Of a stretch of DNA of 64,000 nucleotides, positions 20,415-32,200 are shown one piece after another. The translations under genes were made by a program, and so were the position numbers. Under the pieces are notes generated by a model. The model saw only the letters and a list, made by a program, of their open reading frames with translations, searched no databases and was not told where the DNA came from. Position 1 is the first letter of the stretch; each line of letters opens with the position of its first letter. Origin of the DNA: Tritrichomonas musculus (lineage: Eukaryota > Parabasalia > Tritrichomonadida > Tritrichomonadidae); contig JAPFFF010000001.1 of assembly GCA_039105265.1 (NCBI GenBank), positions 7,998,001 through 8,062,000 of the forward strand, written 5' to 3'.

Positions 20415-21149
20415 ATGAAAAAATTTCCAAGGTTTTCACGCCAAATCGGGAAAACATTGATTGATTTCCCAATGCTAGAAGAAGGTGATACTTATTTAAT
20501 CCCAATTGATACAGATTATTCACATTTGTCGCTTGTTGCATTTATGCAATTGAAGAATCACGTAATTAATAATTCAAAACCAATGAATATCATTTATTTT
20601 TACTCAACAGAAAAAATATCAAATGAAACAACGGAGTATTTAAATAAATTTTGCCAAAAACGAAAGATAGAATATTCCTCACGCAAAATTTTAGCTGAAA
20701 ATAGAGAATCATTTAAAAAAATATTAATAGATACCGCTATTGAATTGAATTGCAATAAAATCGTTTTACCAGATTCTCTTGATTTTTTAGATGCAACAAT
20801 TTTGTCGAATATGTCATTTGAAGGGGTTTTTAGCGGTATTTCAGTAATTGAGAATATACTTATTGATGATAAAAAAATAAAAATTATACGTCCTTTTTGC
20901 TGCATTACAGACGATGAAATTCAGCAACTTGGTCAAATTAATAATTTTCCAAATAACCCTACAGGCGTCACTTTTCCAGAAGATGATAACCTAAAGCTTT
21001 CCAGAAAAGCTATTCAACATTTACTTGATGGAACAAGTAATATCAAAATGAACTTTTTTAATGCCCAATTTAACGTTCAAAAAAAATATATTGGTATCGG
21101 AGAAGGAGAGTCTGAAGCTATTCCATTCACTGAGGATATTGAAATTTAA
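20415..21149 (+). CDS. TtcA-like PP-loop ATPase homologue lacking the PP-loop
   Basis: 244 residues. The order of segments matches bacterial and protist TtcA (tRNA C32 2-thiolation): a Rossmann-like start, a conserved NKIVLPDSLDFLDATILSNM corresponding to the family's KIALGHHRDDxxxTLxLNM, then a FxGxxSGI stretch, then KIIRPFCCITDDEIQQLG corresponding to the RPLxYxxExDI block. In active enzymes SGGKDS binds ATP; here that place reads IPIDTDYSHLS, without the glycines. The later CxxC that binds the cofactor iron-sulfur cluster is also absent (NNPTGVTFPED). I infer a paralogue that lost thiolase chemistry and may be a partner or scaffold. A misassigned distant PP-loop relative such as Ctu1/Ctu2 is the alternative. 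Confidence 0.6.
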   Translation: MKKFPRFSRQIGKTLIDFPMLEEGDTYLIPIDTDYSHLSLVAFMQLKNHVINNSKPMNIIYFYSTEKISNETTEYLNKFCQKRKIEYSSRKILAENRESFKKILIDTAIELNCNKIVLPDSLDFLDATILSNMSFEGVFSGISVIENILIDDKKIKIIRPFCCITDDEIQQLGQINNFPNNPTGVTFPEDDNLKLSRKAIQHLLDGTSNIKMNFFNAQFNVQKKYIGIGEGESEAIPFTEDIEI

Positions 21150-21601
21150 CAATTTTACAAACAATATTATTAAATTCAAATTAAAATCAGATGATAAAGT
21201 ACTTTTCAAATATAAAAAAGATTTTTAAATGCTTAATAATATAGAAAATAAATTTATTTTTCTAGATCTAGAAAATTATACTTATAAATTTGAATTACAA
21301 ATGATTCTCAATCATAATTTTTATGAAATATAGAATAAACTTGATACATCTTTTGAATTTGTTTTTCTTGTAAAATTTAGTATTATATATTATAGCATTC
21401 AATAATAATTTATTATAATAGAAAATTGCTTGAATATCACATACAATGGTGCTATTATCAATGAATAATTATATCATTTTCATTGAATATAAATTAATAA
21501 GTAAGAAAAGTTAAAATTTCTGTTCCTTATATGAAATTCAATATTTTTAAGAAAAAGTTTGTTAACTAAAAATTTTATAAAATTTCTCATTCTATTCACA
21601 A
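21150..21601. other. Intergenic, no gene seen
   Basis: 452 bp of AT-rich DNA. GAAAAAGTTT at 21551-21560 resembles the recurrent upstream motif, and an initiator-like sequence lies at 21587-21598. Confidence 0.45.
21587..21598 (+). promoter_or_regulatory. Initiator-like sequence TCATTCTATTCA
   Basis: Three bases before the ATG at 21602. Trichomonad genes use an initiator of the form TCA followed by pyrimidine/T-rich bases a few bases upstream of the ATG. Close fit in sequence and position; not tested. Confidence 0.4.
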
Positions 21602-22975
21602 ATGATATCTCAAATACACAATAAATCTGATCAAATGGTTCAGAATCAAAAACAAGAAATAGCCAATTCTACTTTTAAAATTCAACCTGACAATTTTTTT
21701 AATGAAGAGACTCCAACAGAATTGAATACTGATTCATCCACAGATTTAGACAGACAATTAACGGAATCAAGCGAACCTTTTTCAACAATGGGAATTTCTT
21801 CAATTAAAACATTGTTTTATGAAGTAGGTATTGATCATGTTACTAAAGATCAAGTTCAAAATTTTTTAAATAGACTCCCTAGAATTGAACATCTTGATTA
21901 TCATCAATCAACATTTGAAATAATTAGATTTTTATGCCAAAATCCTGATTTTGCTATATTAATATATGATTCTCAAGTTTTGAATTACATTAATTATTCC
22001 ACTTTTGAAACAGTAGATGATCAAATCAAAACTTTTGTTTCAGATATAGTCCTTGAAATTATTACAGCAGAGCCTGAAGCAATCAACACATTTTTAACTA
22101 ATTTTTTCCCTTATTTTTATAATAATTTAAAGTCAAATGATCTTTTTGAAAATGGCGGTCTGGCAATTCACCTACAACTAGCCATCAAATTTATACAGGA
22201 AATCGACGATCAAAACCAAATCGAAGCAATTTTTAAAAGATTTACACTTTTTATCCATCATGGAGATTCTGACGTTACATCAGCAAGCTTAAAAGGAATT
22301 TTATATTCAATTAAATATCATCCTTTTCTTTTAAGAGATTCTGAATTTTCAAGCGATATTTTTATTGACAGACTGGTTTTTCTATGTAGCAACAAAAATA
22401 AAAAAACAGGCCCACTAGTATTTATTATTTTTGGACATTTGGTTTGTAATAATTTTAAATATCCCAAAAATACTTATATGAAAATCTGTAAATTATTGAT
22501 TACATATATGAGCTTATCAGAAGATACCGGACGAAAAGATGCAATTTCTTTAATAGGTTTTGCATTTTCAAATCCATCTTTTGTAGATAGCCTTAGTCCC
22601 AATTCAGATTATAGTCCTTTTGATCAATTAATGAGTTCATTTTTGGAAGCTTATAGGAAGTTTAAGTTATCTGAAAAAAGAGAAGCTGTTTATGTTTTTG
22701 CAAATTTCTTTGGTTTTATTCCCAACGAAATAATTCAGAGATATGCTAGTAATGAATTGTTTTTCACTGATTTAATAGATACATTAGAATTTGATGAGCC
22801 CCAGGTTTTAATTCCTTTGCTAAATGGCCTTGATAAACCATTGAAAGTTAATCCTGATACATTTACATTGAGTCAGAAAGCTGCTTTGATAGACTCTATC
22901 AGCGAACTCACAAAATTAGATGATGATCATTTAGCTAGGACTGCAGATTATATTATTAAACAACTATCTAGTTAA
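21602..22975 (+). CDS. Helical-repeat (ARM/HEAT-like) protein, 457 aa
   Basis: Residues 1-75 are polar and likely disordered (Gln, Asn, Ser, Thr). From about 80 to the end the sequence is a series of amphipathic helices with regularly spaced Leu, Ile and Phe and short polar turns, as in armadillo or HEAT repeats; one segment reads SDVTSASLKGILYSIKYHP. No enzyme motif, signal peptide or membrane segment. The pattern recurs in many trichomonad proteins of unknown role. A scaffold or transport-adaptor function would be usual for this fold. It is on the same strand as the giant protein that follows, 282 bp apart. Confidence 0.7.
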   Translation: MISQIHNKSDQMVQNQKQEIANSTFKIQPDNFFNEETPTELNTDSSTDLDRQLTESSEPFSTMGISSIKTLFYEVGIDHVTKDQVQNFLNRLPRIEHLDYHQSTFEIIRFLCQNPDFAILIYDSQVLNYINYSTFETVDDQIKTFVSDIVLEIITAEPEAINTFLTNFFPYFYNNLKSNDLFENGGLAIHLQLAIKFIQEIDDQNQIEAIFKRFTLFIHHGDSDVTSASLKGILYSIKYHPFLLRDSEFSSDIFIDRLVFLCSNKNKKTGPLVFIIFGHLVCNNFKYPKNTYMKICKLLITYMSLSEDTGRKDAISLIGFAFSNPSFVDSLSPNSDYSPFDQLMSSFLEAYRKFKLSEKREAVYVFANFFGFIPNEIIQRYASNELFFTDLIDTLEFDEPQVLIPLLNGLDKPLKVNPDTFTLSQKAALIDSISELTKLDDDHLARTADYIIKQLSS

Positions 22976-23257
22976 CACATTTTCAAAAAAAAAAAAAAAA
23001 ATAAAAACATTTTTTCCCCTGTGTTTTTAAGGTTAAGAAGAGGAATATTTTTCATTGACAATTTTCAAAAGTATTGACAATAGAATTTTATTTAATAAAT
23101 TATTTATTGGAAATATTTCACTTTCATAATTTTGAAATAAGTGCACGATTTTGAATTTAATATATGATAAATTTTCCATTTTTCTTATCAATTGACCAAT
23201 ATATTGATATTTTTGTATTTTTTTTTCATAAAATTTTTAAACGATCTCTTCTCCAGA

Positions 23258-26200
23258 ATGGAGATTCCTGTCCATATCGAATGGATAAAAAATTTCCTTA
23301 TTTATCAACTACACGCATTTACATCAAAAAGCAAATATTCCCGTACAATTATGCCAGAGACATATGCAACCTTATCAGAATACCGATCATTGCTTTTTTC
23401 TTCGAATAGCGTTAATTTATCTCAACATTATATATATTCACTGGCAATATTCTCGATTGATTCAAATTATAACTTTGAAAGATCATCATTTTTAGCAATC
23501 AAGAATTATTTACAACAAACACTTGGCAAAGTCAACTTTTCAGTTGAAGACCTTGAAAAACGAAATTCAACAAATCTTAGTTCATATGATAGGCTAGCAT
23601 CAGATATAATGTTATTATATTTAAAAGTATCTTTAAAATCTACATCAATTTATCCAGAATCATCATTTCTAGATTATCAATCTTATGAAAACTCATTTGA
23701 AAAATGGATAAGAACTATTACTAACGATTCTCCAAGTTTGAATTGCGATTTTATATATAATATTAGAACTTGTCAATCTTTAGCAATTATTTTATCACAG
23801 ATTAGACCTGATCTTGTTATGGCTGGCCACATATCTTTCGGATCATCTCTTTCCAAAATTGAAATTCAACAAAACTGGCAAGAAGTTGAAGTAGCACTAA
23901 TTGTCTTAGGAATAAGAAAACCGGATTCATCAGAACTTTCAGATAACTTATGCACTCTCTGCTTTCTTTCAGATTTTTATCTTACAGTGTCGCCACTTAT
24001 AAGCATTATTGGAAGCAACCAAATATCAATTCAAAATAACAATATACCGAAACCTTATATTCTCGAACCAAAAGAAGGCCCAGCATTTCCATTTTCTCAA
24101 TCACCTTATTCATATATACAGAAAATCGATGAACTTCTTTATAAAATCAACGAAATTGCCAATCCAATTACAAAACAGAATAATCCAAATCCTCTTCCAC
24201 CATTATTCAAACAAGTAAATATAATGCAACCAATTCCACAACCACAAATATTTATACCAAATAACGAAGAATCAATTCAAAATGACAACTTCGAAACTGA
24301 ATTACAAATAATCAGACAAACCAAACAAAAACCAAACGCCAAGCCGACACCAATACAACAAAGTAAAAACAAAATCACAAATAAGAACAAAAGTAACAAT
24401 TTTGATTACAACAAAAATAATAATGATTTTAATTTAAATGATAAAAATTTATTTGATGAACCACCCACTCAAAATCCTAGTGTTAGTGACAGTGATGATT
24501 CATTTTTCATTGAAGCTGAAAAAATTCCCCAGAAAATTGTCAGTGTTCAAAAGAAAAAAGAAGTTGAAGCACCTTCTCTCTATGTAAAGAAGAACAAACA
24601 ACAAGATTCGATGCCGCTTTCAGAACAACGTCTATTATTTAAAAATATTAAAAAAATAATGAACAAAAAAGAAGATTCTGATGATGACATTAAAAAGCCA
24701 AAAAATGCACAATTTAATCCATCAAAATTAAAAAGACCAAAGAAAGAAAGTGAACTTTTTTCTCAGTTCCAACTTGCAGAGCAAGTTAAAGCACAAAGGC
24801 AACGAATACAGTCAAAAAAGCCAGAACAAAGTTCATCACAGCCAAGTTCACCAAATCGGCAAATCAAACGAAATCATCATCAGAAAAAAAAACATGATTA
24901 TGAATATGATTATGACTATGAAAATGAAGAATCATTGTTGTCATCGTCATCATTCTCATCTCCACGAAAACATCATCATCAGAATAATAACAATCATGAT
25001 CATCATCGTTATTATTCTGTTGATAAAACAAACAATTATTCACAAAACAAAAAGAAGCCAAATATCATTGAAAGCATACCGAAAAAAGAATTGAAATCTA
25101 ATCGTTCGCATCATAAAAAAGATTTTCTCGAAGAAGAAAATGAAAATGAAAATGATTTTGATTATGATTTACAAATTAAACAACATCCAATTAAAAAAAA
25201 TAAGAATCAAAAGCAAAATCATAAAAATCTTTCATATTCGGATGATTCTTCTCCTTCTTCTCCACCACAAAAAGAAAGAAGAAGGAACGACGGAAGCTAT
25301 TATGAGAACTATCAAAGAAGGAAACAATTAATCGAGAAAGAGAAACGAAAATTAAATCATAAAACTAATATTTCAAAGATTCCTACAAAAAATGAAAATT
25401 CAAAGAAACAAAAGAAGTCAAGTTTTCAAGATTTAATCGATGAAAATGAACGAGAAAAAGAATCAATACAAAAGAAACACAAAATATATCAAGAAATGGT
25501 TCCTAATCTTGACGAAAATATTAAAATTCCAATCTCACAAAATTCAAATTTAATTCCAATAATCAAAAATCCAAAACAAAAACAAACTAATAAAAAGAAT
25601 GAATCTAATTCTAGAACTAAATTTAAATCTTTAATTGAAAGTTCATCAATCATTAAATCAGATGCTTTAAATAAACAAAAATCTGGAACAAAATTATTTG
25701 GAGGAAGTTCATCACTTAAATCATTCATTGAAATTGAAAAGAAACTAAAAGAAGAACCAAATTCATCATCTGAAAAGTGCAATGAAATCATTTATTATGA
25801 AAACTTCGAAGAAGAAGAAGATGAAAATTCAATAAATCAAAATTATAATGAAGATGGAAATTCAATAAATCAAAATTATAATGAAGATGGAAATTCAGTG
25901 AATCATAATTATAATGAAGATGGAAATTCAGTGAATCATAATTATAATGAAGATGGAAATTCAGTGAATCATAATTATAATGAAGATGGAAATTCAGTGA
26001 ATCATAATTATAATGAAGATGGAAATTCAGTGAATCATAATTATAATGAAGATGGAAATTCAGTGAATCATAATTATAATGAAGATGGAAATTCAGTGAA
26101 TCATAATTATGAAGAAGATGAAAATTTAGTTTCTGGAGAATCAATGTTTACTAATTCTTATCAAAATGAAAATGATAATGAGATAGAAAGTGACGATAAC

Positions 26201-29200
26201 AATAAAAATCAGAAGAAAAATGAAAGTTTCATTTGCGAATATGACATTAATGTGCTGAAAAATAATGACAACATTGAATCAAGCTCAAAAATGCCAAGTG
26301 ACGCTGCCATTGATGACGATTCAATCTTTTCTCAATCAGATGAAATAAAATCGTTCCAAATTGTCGATAAGAGAAATAGAAAGGACTTGCCAAACACGAG
26401 AGTTTCTCACGACAAGCTTTTAGATTCAAAGAATTCATCAAAATTCAATGCTTCTGAAAAATTAAATGGCTCAGCTAACTTGAATGATTCTCAAAGATCT
26501 AAAAGATCACACAGATCAACAAATTCCAAGCAACTAAACAACTCGTCAAATTTGAATGAATCACCAAAGTCACAAAAATTGATGAATTCTGACAAATTAA
26601 GCAACTTCTCTAATCTGAAAGAATCCTCAAGGAGAATCAATAATTCATCAAAGTTAAATGATTCACAGAAATCACCAAATTCAAAAAGAACAGATAATTC
26701 ATCGAGATTGAATGATTCGCAAAAATCACCAAACTCAAAAAGAACTGATAATTCATCGAGATTGAATGATTCGCAAAAATCTCCAAATTCAAGAAGAACT
26801 GATAATTCATCGAGATTGAATGATTCACAGAAATCACCAAACTCAAAAAGAACAGATAATTCATCGAGATTGAATGATTCACAGAAATCACCAAATTCAA
26901 GAAGAATTGATAATTCATCGAGATTGAATGATTCACAGAAATCTCTGAATTCCGAACGATTAAACTTTTCATCTAATTTGAATGGCACCAACAGATCTCG
27001 GATTTCAATCAATTCAAAGAAAACAGATTCCAACAAGTCTTTTGATATGAATGTCGAGACAGACTCCGAGCCAACTAAGCAGCCAAAAAGTGAAAAAATT
27101 GAAGCCAGTTCAAAATTCAACGATGAATTGAAAAAGATCAGCCTTTTGCACAGCTCGGGAAGCAGCGACTCAGACTCGTTTGTTGATCCTCTAATTACGT
27201 TTGGACAGGCAGGGATCAGTTCGAGCGAGATTCTCAACAACAACCAAAAAGGACAATCGCAAGAAGAGCTCTCAATTTCAATCAATGACGATGGCCCACA
27301 AAAAGAATCAAACAACGATGAAAAAGAAAGCGAGAGCCAGAAAGAAAATGATGAAAACATCGAAATTGACATCAGCATAGTTTCGAGTGTTGAAGAAGAA
27401 GATGATGAAAAAGAGGATCAAAATGAAGAAGACAAACTTTCAAGCGAGAATTCGGAAGAAGAAGAGAAAGAAATCATTTCTTCAAATGAAAATGATAACC
27501 AATCTAAAGAAGAACCTAATTCAGCATACTCTTACTCTTATTCTTACTCTTATTCGAATTCAAAATCAAATGAACAATACGATTCACAACACAACTCGAA
27601 TGCAAATTCATACTCAAATGCTGCTTCCGATTCACACAAAAACTCTAACTTAAATTCAAATGCTGATTATGATTCACAGAAGAATTCTAACTTGAATTCT
27701 GAATATCATTCAAATTCATTTGCTTCTGATAATTTAGAAAAGAAGGAAAAAGATGAAAATTCTGTTTTCGAGGAAGAAGAAGTTCAATCGATAAGTGACG
27801 TAAACAGAGATAAGTCATCAGCACGAACAAATGATGCTGAAGACAATCATGAAGAAGACTCAAATAAAATTGAATTAATTAAGAATGATGACGAAGAAGA
27901 CGAATTATTCAGCCTGATTGAGTCAGTGAAATCATCATCAGAAGACGAATACAACAACAAAGATGAAAAGTCAAGTGAACATAAAAAGAGTTCCAATGAC
28001 GCTGAAGAGACAGAAGGCGACAACAACAACAATTCTTACTGCTTCACGCAGTCTGATGATTCTAATTCACAGAATATCGAAAAGAAAGAAGAACCAAGTG
28101 AAAAAGCTAAGTCAACTTCAAATGCTTCTAATGAAGGAAGCAGCTCAGACAAAGAAAAAGAAGAACAAAATGCAACAAGTGAAGAACAAAAGATTTCACA
28201 TTCAAATTCATCAAAACAAGAAGAAATCGATGATATTCATAATGATTTTTCTCACTCAATCAACTCAAAATCATCCAAGCAAGATGAATTAAATGGCAAT
28301 CATGATGAATTCACCAGTTCAGCCAAATCAAGCTCATCCAAGCAGGATGAAATTGAGGATATTCATGCTGAATCTTCTCATTCAATCAACTCGAAGTCAT
28401 CGAAACAAGATGAATTAAATGACATTCATGCTGAATCTTCTCATTCAATCAACTCGAAGTCATCAAAACAAGATGAATTAAATGACATTCATAATGAATC
28501 TTCTCATTCAATCAACTCGAAGGCATCAAAACAAGATGAATTAAATGACATTCATAATGAATCTTCTCATTCAATCAACTCGAAGGCATCAAAACAAGAT
28601 GAGATCGATGACATTGCAATACAATCTTCTCATTCTATTGATTCAAAATCGTCCAAGCAAGTTGAAGCTGATGATAATCATAATGAATTCACTCAATCAG
28701 TCAAATCGGATTCGTCGAAGCAAGATGAATTAAATGACATTCAAAATGTTTCTTCTCATTCAATCAACTCGAAGTCATCGAAGCAAGAAGAAATCGATGA
28801 TATTCACAATGAATTCACTAATTCAGTCAAATCAAGCTCATCGAAGCAAGATGAATTAAATGACATCCAAAAAGAATCTTCTCATTCTAATAATTCAAAA
28901 TCATCTAACCAAGATGAGATCGATGACGTACAAAATACATCTTCTCATTCAATCAACTCGAAGTCATCGAAACAAGAAGAAATCGATGATATTAATGATG
29001 AATCTTCTCATTCTATTAATTCGAAATCATCCAAGCAAGAAGAAATCGATGATATTCATGATGAATCTTCTCATTCTATTAATTCGAAATCATCCAAGCA
29101 AGAAGAAATCGATGATATTCATGATGAATCTTCTCATTCTATTAATTCGAAATCATCCAAGCAAGATGGAGCTGATGACGATCATAATGAATTCACTCAT

Positions 29201-32200
29201 TCAATCAAATCAAGCTCATCGAAGCAAGATGAATTAAATGACATTCAAAATGTTTCTTCTCATTCAATCAACTCGAAATCATCAAAGCAAGATGAACTTG
29301 AGAGTGATACTAAGAATCCTTCATTGCCAGTTGATTTGGAATCATCGAAACACAAAGGATCTGAAATAAATTCGAATAAAGAAGAAGGCGAAGAACCGTT
29401 GATTTTAAATGACAATGAAGATAAAGTTGAAGACATCAACTTTTCATTCTCTGACTCATCTGACAACGAGAAGCCATCATCACCACACAAAGAAAATAAA
29501 GAGGACAAATTGATAATTGAAGAAGAAGAAGAAGACATGAATGACTCAAATGACAAGCTGCCAATCATCAAAGATAATGAAAAAGAAACCAAAAAAGAAG
29601 AAAATCAAGATGAATTCATATCACTTTCATTATCAATATCGTCCTCGAATCATCCAACGAAGCCACCAAACGATGAACAGTCATCCAAAGTTGATGACCT
29701 TATTGAATTGAGCAGCAAGAATCAAAACTCTAGTGATAAGGACATCAAAGACAATGCTTCTGATGACACTAAAAAAGAAGAAACCAAAGATATCATTGAT
29801 GATCTTATTGATTTTGATGAAAAAGAAAACAAAGAAAACAAGAATGAAGGAGAGAATTTAAATAAGAGTGACTCTGTCTTTGATATTTCATTTGGAGACG
29901 TTATTAATGATAACAAGGACGACGACATTGAGTCAGCAATCAGCTCAAATAAGAAGGAAGAAAACAGTTCTGAGAAAGGAAGAGATGATTCACACCATGA
30001 CATAATTAATGACCTTATTGAATCTGATGGGAAAGAAAAAACAACAGATGAAAACAAAGAAGATGACAGCATTAAGAGCGATGACATTGGTATCATCATG
30101 GATGATGACATTGATACAAAAGCAAACAATGACAATGCAAATGATGACGACATTGTCATTGATTTTGAAGAAGAAGACACAGTCGAAGATGAAAGTGAAA
30201 AAGAAAACCAAAAAGAGGACATTGAATCGACTAACAATGATGACTTATTCAATAATAAATCATCACTTTCATCGTCAGATTCAATTCCTGACATTCTTAA
30301 TGAAGCAGAGACTCCAACCGTCATTCTCACAAAAGTTCCATTTCCCGAAGAACAGAAATCAGAGTCAGAAAATAAAGATCCTATTGAAAATTCAATCAAA
30401 ACCGCCACATCCTCTGAAAAAGTGGTCCAAACAGATGAAATTGAATTGTCTATCAATTCAAGCACTTCAAACATTGAAACCGACAATGAAAAGGAGAATT
30501 CTAAACAAGAAAAAAATAAAAATAAAACTGAAAGTCCGTTAATAACCGACCTTCTTCTTTCAAATATTGACCAAGACAAAAAAGTGCCATCATTAACATC
30601 ATCGAATTTGGGCAAGAAGGATCCGTTGTTAGAACCTCTTGACTTTCTCAATTTGTCACCAACTAAAAAAGTGGAAAAACCGCTCCCTATCATTCAATCC
30701 CAAACGGTTATCAATTCAACACTTCGTAATGAAGATGAGATTTCTGCAATTGAGCCGAAATTGAATGATCATCAACATGATTCAATGATTGGCGATTCAG
30801 CCGACTCTCTCTGCTTTTCTGAAAATGATGAAAAAGAAAATAATTCATCACTTTTAATGAAAAATGATTCTGATGACAATGAAGACATTTTTAATTCTGT
30901 AATTACATTACAAAGTGATTCAAATAATTCTTTGAATAACCATTCAAAAAGTGGAAATGAAAAAGATAATAAAAAATCAGATGAGGAGGGAGTAAATGAT
31001 TTGGAAATCAGTGACCTTTCTTTAGGGACTCAAAACCTTCCATCCTTCGATGATACTAAATCACAGAACGATCAAAATCAACTCAAACCTGAATTAAGTG
31101 ATATGTCAATTAAAACAGATAAATTGCCTCCTTTTGATGATCAAAGTGAATCAGATTTACTTAAGTCTGATTCAGAAGAAGTCAAAGATGATGCTGTGCA
31201 AAAAGAAAAAAATAGTATTAGCTCAGATTTGAAAAAAGAAATAGATGAAAAAGAAAAAGATAAAATTAATTCTGCTTTAAATGATGATGAAGAAAATCAA
31301 GATGTTTTAATATCGGGAGAAATTGTTCTTCCTCACGATGATGATAATAATAAATCAAACGAGGAGTCAAGTAGCAGCAGCCTCAATTTTACAGATGATG
31401 CCCAAACAGGCTTAAACTCTCTAAAGGAACCTAAATTTATTAACTCAGTATCACCAGATAATAAATCAAATTCTAATCGTTCCTCATCAAATAATAATAA
31501 AAACGCAACAGAATCATTAACAAAATCAGAAACTGTTACTGGTTTCGCGAAAAACCAAATTTTACCTCCAACCTTTATTGAGAGTAGTAAAATCCAATTT
31601 AAGACTCCTCAGTTTGAAGCCAAAAAACAACAAGAAAAAATTGACCAAGAACAGAAAGCGCAAAAACAACCATTATCTGCATCAACAGCTTCTTCTGCTT
31701 TAACAGAATCGACTGAAACAGCTAATATGCCTATTTCACCATATCCTCATCAAATTCATTCACCTGTTACAACACAAAGAGTGACATTCGACAAATCATT
31801 AGTCAAAGCAAGTCGTAAAGATCATTTAAACCAACCGATTCAGCATCTTCCACCATTCCAACAAATTATTCAATCATCTTCATCAAAATCGACAAAGAAA
31901 GAAGAAATTCCTCTTTCACAAGAACAAAAAGAAATGATTAACGACTATTTAAAAGATTCTCATGGAGAAAGCAAGTCCAAATATCAAAATTTAACAACAC
32001 AAGAAGAAAAAGTACTCCTACAAGCATTACCCAGAGCAACACAAATTTCTCAACAGGAGTTATATGATTATGTTGCAAAAGAATTAAATATTAATCGGAC
32101 AGACCCGAGAGCACATAAAATTGTAGCCAATATTACGACATTCCTCGGACATGGCGAACCAAATATTGATATATTCTCAAAGACTTCTGCAGTTCATATT

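Noticed and set aside
25788-26144. 118-codon minus-strand frame of perfect repeats (SLNFHLHYNYD)
   Set aside because: Exact antisense shadow of the 33-bp array in the giant gene.
26491-27378. 295-codon minus-strand frame inside the giant gene
   Set aside because: Antisense of Ser/Asn-rich coding repeats; long only because the sense strand uses few codons whose complements are stops.
29722-30693. 323-codon Ser/Phe-rich minus-strand frame
   Set aside because: Same reason: shadow of Asp/Glu/Lys/Ser-rich coding sequence.
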